Origin: Tetragonia tetragonoides
Lineage: Eukaryota; Streptophyta; Magnoliopsida; Caryophyllales; Aizoaceae
Reading direction: 5' to 3'
Assembly: GCA_038025085.1 (NCBI GenBank)
Contig: CM076147.1
Coordinates: 41,042,766-41,106,765, forward strand
DNA: 64,000 nucleotides
Shown: one piece after another, positions 36,946 to 46,743 of the stretch
Numbering within the stretch: the stretch's first letter is position 1
Layout of the letters: each line of letters opens with the position of its first letter
The notes under the pieces: model-generated
Database searches by the model: none
Seen by the model: only the letters and a program-made list of their open reading frames with translations
Told to the model about the DNA's origin: nothing
Translations under genes and position numbers: made by a program

Positions 36946-37538
36946 TTGAGACATCTGTTTTTGTGAATCACAAAAATTAAAAAGGACAATCAAATTATAA
37001 CTGAGGTCTGTGTGAGGGACAGTATAATGTTAGGTGGAATTCACCAACTGAAATGATTTTTCTCCTTATTTACCTGTCGGCAAGAAACAACAATCCAGCA
37101 GTTCACCCCTATGCAAAAATTTGGATGTTTTTGTAAGATTGAAGTTATAGTACTCTTTTTAGTCTTTTACTTACTATTTGCCTTAATTGATAATCTAGTG
37201 TCCACATCTGGGGTTATATTTATTCTCTCTTATCTTCACCATAAGTGGCAAAGAAACTAAAACAACCCCACCATTTCTCTTCACTCCTTCTCTATAGACT
37301 ATACTACATTACTACTTAACCCATCATCCCCCAATCCCAATACTCCCCCCACTTTTGTTTTTGTACTCCCTACCTTAGCTAGTAGCTACCCCATTATTCT
37401 AGCTTCACCCCCAAAAAAAAAATTAAAAAAAATCACATTTCCATTTCCCATACACCTTGTTTGGTTCCCTTCCAAAATCCCCCAAATCCCACAACCCCAA
37501 CTTAAGCTTCAAACCTCAAATTCCTTACCAATCCAAAC

Positions 37539-38414
37539 ATGAAAAAATCAGAAAACACAAAGGAGGAGAGAGAAATAGAAGAGCAAGATGAAGATAATAG
37601 CAGCATAATAATAAACAGATCAAATTCCCCTGTTTCTCTTGATCTAAATAATACCCCAGATAATAATACCAATAATCTTGACCTAAATCTCTGTTTTAAT
37701 AATACCCAAAACAGAGAAGTGCTAATATCACCTGCAGGTGAGATGGGTGATGTAAGAGATGATAGAGTCACCGGTGGTGGTGGTGGTGTACCACCAAGCA
37801 GAGTATTTTCATGCAATTACTGTCGCCGTAAGTTCTTCAGCTCACAAGCACTTGGTGGTCACCAAAATGCTCACAAGAGAGAGAGAACAATTGCTAAACG
37901 TGCTATGCGTATTGGTGTGTTAGCTGACAGGCATGTGAGCTTAGCATCTCTCCCTCTCCATGGCTCTTCTTCTTCTTCTTCTAATCATATGAATAATTAT
38001 TCTCTCTCTTCATCTAGACCGTCCATTGATATTCAAGCTCATAATGGGTCTATGATGATGATGATGAACCCTCATCATCAACCTCAACCGTCCATTTTAT
38101 CACATCATCAAAATCAAGCTAGCCCTTTTCATCAAAGAGGTGGGCCCGCTAAATTTGAAGGGCAAAATGGGTATTATGTTGGGTCTGTTCCTGTTTATGG
38201 TGCGGTGCCGTTTTGGCCAGGAAGCTTTAGGCAGGTGGATGATGAAGCTGAAAGCTCAACTAATAATACCAATAGTAATTATTATTACAGTTACAATAAT
38301 AATAATGGTAGTATTAATAATAATAATAATGATTATAATAGTTTTGTTGTTAGAAGAGAATCCAATCATTTGGAAAACCCAGGATCTTCTCCTGATCTTA
38401 CATTGAAGTTATGA
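37539..38414 (+). CDS. Single C2H2 zinc-finger transcriptional repressor (ZFP1/3/4-like, 291 aa)
   Basis: An intronless gene. The one zinc finger spans residues 92-112 (C92, C95, H108, H112; CX2CX12HX3H) and contains the plant QALGGH signature at 103-108. It is followed by the basic stretch [14 protein letters not shown] typical of the ZFP1/3/4/7 group. EAR-type repression motifs occur on both sides: SLDLN (33-37) and LDLNL (47-51) near the N-terminus, and DLTLKL at the very C-terminus (286-291). EAR motifs recruit TOPLESS-type corepressors. The rest is low-complexity: an acidic N-terminus, Ser and His/Met runs, and an Asn/Tyr-rich region encoded by AAT repeats. Relatives act in seed, light or hormone responses; which applies here cannot be told from sequence. 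Confidence 0.92.
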   Translation: MKKSENTKEEREIEEQDEDNSSIIINRSNSPVSLDLNNTPDNNTNNLDLNLCFNNTQNREVLISPAGEMGDVRDDRVTGGGGGVPPSRVFSCNYCRRKFFSSQALGGHQNAHKRERTIAKRAMRIGVLADRHVSLASLPLHGSSSSSSNHMNNYSLSSSRPSIDIQAHNGSMMMMMNPHHQPQPSILSHHQNQASPFHQRGGPAKFEGQNGYYVGSVPVYGAVPFWPGSFRQVDDEAESSTNNTNSNYYYSYNNNNGSINNNNNDYNSFVVRRESNHLENPGSSPDLTLKL

Positions 38415-39615
38415 CATTTTTCAGCAGGTATCAATTTTTATTTTTATTTTTTTTTACTGTTGGTTAGTCTTTATGGTAATTGATGGAATTGTGTACAGAG
38501 AGATACCAGAAGTAATAATATTCATTGCGCATATATTACAGTAGCTTTTTTGAATCCTATGAATTTATGCCAATTATATCCATTTTCAATTTTTCATGGT
38601 GGTGGTATAACAGTGGCGTTTTTTAAATTAAACTTGGTCCTCTGGATGATCTGTTTTAATTTGACACTATTTTCTGCATCTTTTTTTTCTGCTCGTTAAA
38701 AAGAGGATGTAAGTGAATGACGATCGAGTCACCCCCTCCTACATTATGTTCGGACTCTCGCATTCGACAGCGAATATATCAGACTAACTGAATAACCAGT
38801 GCTTGCTAGTATTATTTTCTGCATTTAGGTACGGAGAATTTAATGTAATTATCGCCCCACCAGGGCACTGTCGCTGTCATATATATGTCAATTTTTATCG
38901 TCTTTTAACTTTACTCTAAATGAGTATATATAACAAATGTTGTAGATGACATTCGAATATAATGTACTGTAACAACTGAAAAATGCATGGAATAGTATAA
39001 TGATTCATGACGACCAGAATTTCCATGCTTATTATACCGTATAGTAAGGCAGTATTGAATTGGTTCTAAGATGGGATAAATGTGTTTCTTTTTTTCCAGA
39101 GATGAGATCCCCTACAATTGCAACGGTGTAGTATGTGGTATGTATAAGTATGGACTAGTAACTTACAAAGACCAAAATAAAAAGATAAAAAAAATAAATA
39201 CAATACTATTTCAATTGGAGGAGATCTCATTTTAAATGACGGACCGCAATCGGACAAACTAATAGTATGTATAATTATAACGTTTAATGAATTATTTTGA
39301 TGCGTTGCTTTTTTCTTTTTTTTTTTTTGGTTTTAAAGAAATAATCGCTGTTGTTGATAGTAATGACTAATGAATTATGTATGTCTCCCACTAATTACTC
39401 TTGGCTTTATTCGACATTGCTTTTAAATACTGTTTAGTTTTTGTCCAACAAACAAAGAAAAGTGCCACCTAGCTTGTGTAGTTCTTGTGATGTCGAATTA
39501 TGCTGTGACACTGACGGAATTTTAAAGGATTGTCACAATATGAAGTACAGTACTATTTTAAAAGAAAAAAAAAATTAAAAGAAAAGTAACCAAGATGAAG
39601 TATAAAAAATTGTTT
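38415..39615. other. Spacer downstream of the zinc-finger gene
   Basis: The probable 3' UTR of the zinc-finger gene, then AT-rich spacer with poly-T tracts. No gene seen. Confidence 0.45.
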
Positions 39616-39688
39616 TGCGGTGAGCATGGATCGAACACGGGACCTTCAGATCTTCAGGCTCACGCTCTCCCAACTAAGCTATCCCAGA
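39616..39688 (-). pseudogene. Degenerate tRNA-Phe(GAA)
   Basis: On the minus strand this 73-nt sequence closely follows the plant nuclear tRNA-Phe: GGGATAGCT, GTTGGGAGAGCGT, anticodon loop CTGAAGAT with GAA, TGTTCGATCCA, and the 3' side CTCACCGCA. The first three bases are TCT, so they no longer pair with the 3' acceptor strand, and there are substitutions in the D and anticodon stems. A run of six T follows seven nt after the 3' end and could serve as a Pol III terminator. It is probably inactive as a tRNA. Confidence 0.8.
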
Positions 39689-40909
39689 TTGATGTTAAAA
39701 CAATTACACAAATATTACTAATCACGCAGACACCCACTGACACAAGCTTGTAACATTTGTATGCTAGAGTTTAATACTCCGATTTTGAGAAGAATCATTT
39801 ATTTCACAATATGAATATGAGATTGCACAAGGACATAACCTGGTCAAACCTTTTTTTTTTTTTTTTGAGTGAAAACTTTAGGGTCACTTTTTTTTTTTTT
39901 TTTGGTGCAACCCTACGTATTATAATCCAAAAATCCATACATATTATTAATTTAAAAGTGCTATCAATCATGTATGGAAAAACAGGTTGAAAGCAAGGTG
40001 GGAGAGGAAATGCAAATGAACTCAAACCAAAGATTTTGTTGTCTATGTACAGCAGCATATTGTGAATAACGAACACAATGATGGTAACTTTGAATGAATT
40101 ATTAAAGATGACGAAAAAAAGGAAGAGACTTTAGGGCAAAAAGAGAATCAAGATTATGAGAGTGGGAGAGTTTTGTTCCATGAGAAATTCCCCTTTTTAT
40201 TTGTGCTCCAAAGTGAACAAAAGCCACCAAAAAAAGGACGGTGATTACTGATTTGGAAAGTCACCAAAAATGTAGCAGTCGAAAGCAAATTGAATAGAAT
40301 TTCACTAGCTAGAGAGAGAATTGTGAATTCTGTTCTGAAAGGTACAGCATTCAACTTCCACGTGAATAGCCAAAAACATGGTGGAACAATTCTGATTGTT
40401 GTATCTGAATCTGATGTCAGCTTACACTATTTACAAACGCAACCCTTGTATATATGCATAATGCATTCAGCTGTCTTGCTCATCTAAAATAGACACGAGC
40501 ATCTGAAGTCTTTATGCCATTCTTCACTCTCGCAGTTCTTACTTGCTGATAAGATAAACAAAAGTTAGCTTTGTATTTTAAAGTGATTTCAGTAAGCTAA
40601 TAGCAAGTTTCCATTAAGATTGAGACAATCTATTTATTATAAAGATTAAGCATTCCCATTTGTTATTATAAACGCCAAGGGCACACATCCATGGCATCAA
40701 TCATCGTCTAAAGGAGGTGACAATAAACAGAAAGTCTCGTACTAAACACAACACACAAAAGAAACAAGGAAATGACTGGACATTGATTTTGCTCCTCTCC
40801 GAAATCCCAGAACGGCGCAAACGCACCTACAAATAATCTCCAACTTGGTCACAGGCTCACAGCTCACAGGGGAGAGCAAACACCGAACGTAATGAAATTT
40901 TGCACATAG
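39689..40909. other. Spacer left of the copia element
   Basis: AT-rich, with poly-T tracts at about 39850-39866 and 39889-39903. Part of it may have been the 3' flank of the minus-strand gene at 46744-49654 before the retrotransposon inserted. No gene could be supported. Confidence 0.4.
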
Positions 40910-40914
40910 CACAC

Positions 40915-41116
40915 TGTAGGAATATGAAGTTAGTTAGGACAAGGTCGTTAGAGCACCTTGCCACATCAGCATTAGTTGTTAGAAAAGTTGTTAGAGAATC
41001 CGTTAGAACTCTGTGTATATAAGCTTGCTTTCTGATTCTTCCTTCTGTAATAATCATAATGATCATAATCATTTTCTTTCTCTAAATTTTCTCTCTCAAA
41101 TCCATGGTTGTTAACA
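40915..41116 (+). repeat. 5' LTR of the copia element
   Basis: 202 bp, TGTAGGAATATG to GTTGTTAACA. It contains a TATATAA box (about 41016-41022) and matches the 3' LTR except for three substitutions. Confidence 0.95.
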
Positions 41117-41128
41117 TGGCATCAGAGC
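41117..41128 (+). other. Primer-binding site (initiator tRNA-Met type)
   Basis: TGGCATCAGAGC directly follows the 5' LTR. It differs by one base from the usual plant copia site TGGTATCAGAGC, which is complementary to the 3' end of initiator tRNA-Met. Confidence 0.85.
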
Positions 41129-41154
41129 CTAAAAAGCTTGATCACAAAACCTAA

Positions 41155-41589
41155 GGCCCTGTTCGGGTACGTTTTTGTATTGCAGTTTCAAATTATTTAA
41201 AAACTAAAAACTGTTTTATGTTTTGGTTTTAGGCTTATTTGAGTAGTAGTAGGCTGCGCACATGAATGACATCAAAGAAATATGGGCAAGTGAGTGGTCC
41301 CCCCTCCCCCCTCTGCCACTTCTTTAATGCGTGGTCCCCTTACCCCACCCTCTCCTCCTCCCTTTGTCCCAATTTGCTTAACCCGACTCCATTATTTCCG
41401 AAGACCGAGCTATTGAAAACTCAGAACGACGGTGAAAAACCATCATTTTGTGGTTTTGAGAACACAGATCTGAGTTTCGAAAATGAGGCAAAAACAAAAC
41501 TCAGCTCCAATCTTACCGAACATGTTTTGTTTCGTATTTTACTTTTAAAAACCAAAAACTAAAAACTCACAACCACCCCGAACGGGGCC
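41155..41589. mobile_element. Tourist-like (PIF/Harbinger) MITE nested in the copia leader
   Basis: 435 bp. The left end is GGCCCTGTTCGGG and the right end in complement is GGCCCCGTTCGGGG, and TAA is duplicated on both sides (41152-41154 and 41590-41592). Ends of this type and a TAA/TTA duplication are typical of Tourist elements. The TAAAAACTAAAAAC words near both ends extend the inverted symmetry. No transposase frame. Confidence 0.8.
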
Positions 41590-41827
41590 TAAAATTCTTG
41601 ATTTTCGATTCTTATTCATCAATCAATTTTGTTTCGTTGATTGATTAGCTTGTTTCATTATCACAGATTTTAATTCATTTCTTTTTCAAGGATTTTGATT
41701 TGATTCATCATATCCTTAAGCTCGTAATTAGGTTTTGCGATTCTTCATCGATTGATTACATCAAAATCAATCTACTTCAATTCTTTTTCAATCAAATCTT
41801 GATCAAATACTTTTGATTTCTGGAATT

Positions 41828-44800
41828 ATGCCTCCAGCAAACATTGATTCTTCGAATCCTTTGTATCTTCATCCATCAGATCATCTAGTTTCTGAGGTCT
41901 TTGATGGCAATGGCTATGGCAGCTGGAAGAAGGCGATTATGATTGCTTTGTCAGCCAAGAACAAGACTTCTTTTATCAATGGAACTCTGGAGAAACCTGA
42001 AGCAACTTCTCCTTTGTTAAGTGTTTGGCAAAGGTGTAACGACATGGTTACGTCCTGGTTGCTCAATGTACTTTCTAAAGAAATTGCAGACAGTGTTCTA
42101 TATGCCAGCTTATCTGGTTTGGTGTGAGCTTGAAGACAGATTTGGTCAATCAAGTGGAACAAGTCTATATCAATTACAAAAAGATTTGACTTCAACAGGT
42201 CAAGGTTCAATGGATATAACTACCTATTTTACAAAGATGAAGGCTGTATGGGATGAGTTAAGTAATGTGAATCAATTGCCTGATTGTAGTTGTGGAAAAA
42301 TGGCAGCCTGGAGAAAGGTTGAAGAAGATCAAAGGTTGGTTCAGTTTCTTATGGGACTGAATTCTGCATATCAGAATATAAGGGGTAATATCTTGATGAT
42401 GAAACCTCTTCCATCTCTTGGACAAGCTTATTCAGTTCTTCTTGAAGATGAGAAACAAAGAGAAGTTAAAGCACCTGTTGAGTTCTTAACTGAATCTGCT
42501 TCATTCTATGCTGGTTCACAGAGAGGAAATCAGCACAACAATTCATATTCTAGACCTAAATTTGATGAGCAAAGGTCAAGAAATGATGAAAATAGGTCCC
42601 TAACTTCTTTTACTTGCAATTATTGCAAGAAGCCTGGCCATCATATCAGCAAATGTTACAAGCTAAATGGTTTTCCACAGAGTTTTGGTTTCAAGAACAC
42701 ACAGAATTTCTATAAAGGGATTTAGCTTATCACAATGATGATTCTCATGGTTCAGATGGTTTTAGTGATTCAATTGATCCTGAAGTTAATCAAAGCTTAT
42801 CCGCTGCAACTCAAAGTCCTTTATCTGGTTTTACTCATGAACAACTCACAAAATTGATGTCTATTGTCAATAGTGTTCAGACTGTACAGAAAGGTGCTGC
42901 TCATCAAGTTTCTTCTCATCAGGCTAATCAAGTTTATGCTCATCAGGCTACTGCATTATTTCCTGCCTTATTCATAATAATTCAGTTAAATGTGCATGTT
43001 TCAATTGTTCTAAAGCTGCTAATAAACCTTGGATCATAGACACAGGGGCAGATCATATGTGTCGTGATATTTCCTTGTTTTCTCATATAAAGAACCTGCC
43101 TATACCATATTTTATCACCCTACCTACTGGCCATAATGTTCCTGTAACCAAGACAGGCACCATACCTACCACTACAGATCCCTCTGTACATAATGTCCTT
43201 TATGTGCCTGCATTTAGATTCAATCTTCTTTCAATAAAGAAGCTAGTTAAACAAACAAAATGCTGTATGATCTTCACTGAAACAAGTTGTATTCTGCAGG
43301 GCCCTTCTTTGAAGAGGCCACTGGCACTTGGTGAGGCCAAAGGTGATCTCTACTTGCTTCAGTACAATCATGCTGATCAACTGTTATCTTCTTTTCCTGA
43401 TAATTCTCCTAGTACACAAAAGAGTTGTAATAATACAAGTTGTAATCATGCTTGTTCTGCCAGTTTGTGGCATGCCAGATTAGGCCATTTACCTTATGAT
43501 AAAATTCAAAGTCTATCTGTACTTGATTCCAGTTTCAATAAGAATAAAATCACTCCTTGTGATATTTGTCCTAAGGCAAGACAACATCGTCTCCCCTTTC
43601 CTCACAGCTCCATTCATACATCTCACATATTTGAACTCATTCACATTGATCTCTGGGGTCCATATCATGATACCACTTATGATGGTCACTCTTATTTCCT
43701 GACTATAGTTGATGATTACAGTAGAAATACATGGACTCATTTGCTTCATTGCAAGAGCAATGCTCTTGACCTTATTAGAGCTTTCTATTCTATGGTAGAA
43801 ACTCAATTCCATTGCAAAATTCAACACATCAGATCTGATAATGCTCTAGAATTAGGTAAAAGCAGAGAAGCAACTGCTTATTTTTTGTCCAAAGGGATTA
43901 TACACCAGACTAGCTGTGTTGATACACCTCAGCAAAATGGAATTGTAGAGAGAAAACACAAGCATTTGTTAGAAACTGCTAGAGCATTACTATTTCAATC
44001 TCATTTGCCTATCAGATATTGGGGTGATTGTGTTTTAACAGCCACCTACCTAATTAACAGGTTTCCAACTAAGCTTCTTCATGGTTCCACTCCATTCCAT
44101 ATGCTTTTTAACCAATCTCCAAATTAGCATATGCATCCACTTTGAAAAGAGCTAGAGATAAATTCATGCCAAGGGCTTTTCCCTGTGTCTTTCTAGGCTA
44201 TCCTCCTGGCCAGAAAGCATACAAATTGTTTAATCTTGAGACAAAGAAAATTGTTATTTCTAGGGATGTTGTGTTTCATGAAACAATATCCCCTTTTCAA
44301 AATTCCTCTTCTCATTCTCCATCCTTCAGCCACATATTTCTCTGATAATTCTGATATTTCAGTCCCACAAGATATTCAAGCCCCACAAATTACTCAAGCT
44401 CCCCAAAATAATTTTCCTCCTTTTTCACACAATTCTGGTCCCAACAGTTCTGATTAGCAGGGTACTACTCAACTCAGGAGAAGTGAAAGGGTTGTTAGAG
44501 CACCTTCACATTTACAGGATTTTATGTGTAATTGTATTCATGTTGACAGCACCATTTGTCCACACACGTTAACAACTACATGTACAAATTCCAAAATTCT
44601 TTGTTGTTCAGCCTTAACTACAAATAGCCAGCAGCTATTAGATAATTTGAATCTTGCACATATTCCTGAATGTTATAATAAGGCAGCTATTGTACCTGCT
44701 TGGCAACAGGCCATGAACAAAGAATTTGAGGCTTTATTAACTAACCATACATGGGATCTTGTTTCTCTTCCTAAGGGCAAGAAACCTATATCTTGTAAAT

Positions 44801-46156
44801 GGGTTTATACCATTAAGGACAGGTCAGATGGTACAATTGAAAGATACAAGGCAAGATTGGTCATAAGGGAATTCACACACTGGCATTGATTATACAGAAA
44901 CCGAGCTCTTATTGCTTCAGTTGTCAAGAATGGATGTAAATAATGCATTTCTTCATGGTGATTTGGATGAAGAAATTTATATGCAACCACCTTCAGGGCT
45001 TACTCTTGATCAACCAGGACAAGTTTGCCTACTTAAGAAGTCTCTTTATGGTTTGAAACAAGCATCCAGATAGTGCTATGCTAAATTGTCTGTTGCTTTG
45101 AAGAGTGAGGGTTATCAACACTCTAAGAATGATTACTCTTTATTGAACAAGAAGATGGCAAATTCTGTGGTTTATGTTGCTGTTTATGTAGATGATATTC
45201 TGGTTACAACAAATAATTCTGCTGAAATTGATCATCTCAAGAGTTATTTGGATTCTCAGTTTAAGATTAAGGATCTAGGATTCCTTAACTATTTTTTGGG
45301 TATGGAAATTTATCAGGAGCAAACTGCTTTGGTAATGACACAGAGGAAATTTGCTATGGAATTACTCAAAGAATTTAATATTTCTGGTACTACTTCAGTG
45401 GTCAGTCCTCTAGAATGCAACCTCAAGCTCAGACCTGATGATGGTCCTCCTCTCTCTGAACCTAGTCTGTACAGGAAGCTTGTAGGCAAGCTCAACTATC
45501 TCACCAACACCAGACCTGACATTGCATTTGCTGTTCAATTTCTTAGTCAATTTATGCAACATCCAACACAATCTCACATGGATGCAGCTCTTCACACTCT
45601 GAAATACATTGCAAAGGAACCTGCTCAAGGTCTTTTCTTCAATGCTACCAGTTCTTATGCTCTACAAGCTTATTGTGACAGTGATTGGGCCTCTTGTCCT
45701 AATACAAGAAGGTCAGTTAGTGGTTTTTATATTACTTTGGGTGGTTCTCCTATCTCATGGAAATCCAAGAAACAGGCTACAATTTCCCTATCATCTGCAG
45801 AGGCAGAATACAGGTCATTGCGCAGGGTCTGTGCTGAGCTAGCCTGGCTTAGTAGATTACTTCATGAATTGGTTGTTCCAGGAATTCTTCCCATTCCTTT
45901 GCACTGTGACAGTCAATCAGCAATTTACATTGCTAAGAATCCTGTCTTTCATGAAAGAACTAAGCATATTGATCTCGATTGCCATTTTGTGAGGGAAAAG
46001 CTCCAAGAGGGATTGGTTACACTTTCTTATATTCCTACACAAGAGCAACTGGCAGATGTATTTACCAAGATCCTTGGGGGTAAACAGCTTCATCACTTAC
46101 TCTCCAAGTTGGGAGTCCTTACACCCTCCAACTTGAGGGGGGGTGTAGGAATATGA
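41828..46156 (+). pseudogene. Copia gag-pol polyprotein, broken by several frame changes and stops
   Basis: Gag starts at the ATG at 41828 and changes frame near 42110. It has a CX2CX4HX4C zinc knuckle near 42620-42665 and a stop at 42723. The protease motif IDTGAD is near 43037 in another frame. GAG-pre-integrase (HARLGHL) and integrase (catalytic Asp in HIDLWGP, Asp in RSDNA, Glu in GIVERKH) run to a stop at 44125. The integrase tail (FLGYPPGQKAYKLF) ends at 44343, and a further stop is at 44455. Reverse transcriptase begins near 44650, changes frame and seems to lose sequence near 44875-44900, and has TAG at 45071. It then continues with YVDD near 45190 and RNase H (DSDWA, SSAEAEY, HCDSQSA) to the end. 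The product would be non-functional. Confidence 0.9.
46135..46143 (+). other. Polypurine tract
   Basis: GAGGGGGGG directly precedes the 3' LTR, as expected for the plus-strand primer of an LTR element. Confidence 0.85.
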
Positions 46157-46345
46157 AGTTAGTTAGGACAAGGTTGTTAGAGCACCTTGCCACGTCAGCA
46201 TTAGTTGTTAGAAAAGTTGTTAGAGAATCTGTTAGAACTCTGTGTATATAAGCTTGCTTTCTGATTCTTCCTTCTGTAATAATCATAATGATCATAATCA
46301 TTTTCTTTCTCTAAATTTTCTCTCTCAAATCCATGGTTGTTAACA
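46144..46345 (+). repeat. 3' LTR of the copia element
   Basis: 202 bp, identical to the 5' LTR except for three transitions. Confidence 0.95.
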
Positions 46346-46350
46346 CACAC

Positions 46351-46743
46351 TGTTCTCACTTCTCAATCTCAGAACATTACTGTTGCAAACAAAATAGCTC
46401 CCCTTAACACTAATCCTCAACAATGCCAATGGCTGAGAGAAACCTCTTGCATATTTTGATCTTTAAATTTTTAATCCCACTACACAAGATCACAGTATAA
46501 TATCTTCAGACAAACTGCCTATACTCAAAGGCAACCTGTGTTTAGTGCACTTGTGCTCAAGCCCACAATTGATTGCTTGAAAAAGAAAATTCTTTTGCAC
46601 TGGCAAACATTGAGGTTTTAACACTTAGGGGAAAGTCGAAGATATTATTCAGGATGCGTAAAATGACATCATGGTCAAACTATAAGTGGACATTCCCCTT
46701 GATGGAAAGGCCTTCATTCTACTTCAACTATGAGACAAAGCAA
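46351..46743. other. Spacer between the retrotransposon and the minus-strand gene
   Basis: Probably 3' UTR or a last intron of the gene at 46744-49654. No other feature seen. Confidence 0.4.

Larger units (their letters stand above)
36181..37538. other. Spacer upstream of the zinc-finger gene
   Basis: It holds a relic related to the MITE at 31414-31685 (36245-36430) and a GGTCCGGACC-type degenerate repeat (36655-36945). From about 37250 it is C-rich promoter/5' UTR-like DNA of the zinc-finger gene. Confidence 0.5.
40910..46350 (+). mobile_element. Complete Ty1/copia LTR retrotransposon with CACAC target duplication
   Basis: Two 202-bp LTRs (40915-41116 and 46144-46345) begin TG and end CA. 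CACAC is duplicated at 40910-40914 and 46346-46350. The element has a primer-binding site, a polypurine tract and copia domain order: gag, protease, integrase, reverse transcriptase, RNase H. The LTRs differ at only three positions by my reading, so the insertion is young. The coding region is nonetheless heavily mutated. A Tourist-like MITE sits in the leader. The element lies about 400 bp beyond the last visible exon of the minus-strand gene to its right. Confidence 0.95.

Noticed and set aside
38140..38406. 88-codon frame overlapping the zinc-finger gene
   Set aside because: It is a shadow of the AAT/GAT-rich coding region in another frame.
41266..41562. 98-codon open frame inside the copia leader
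   Set aside because: It lies entirely within the nested MITE and shows no similarity to gag or any protein.
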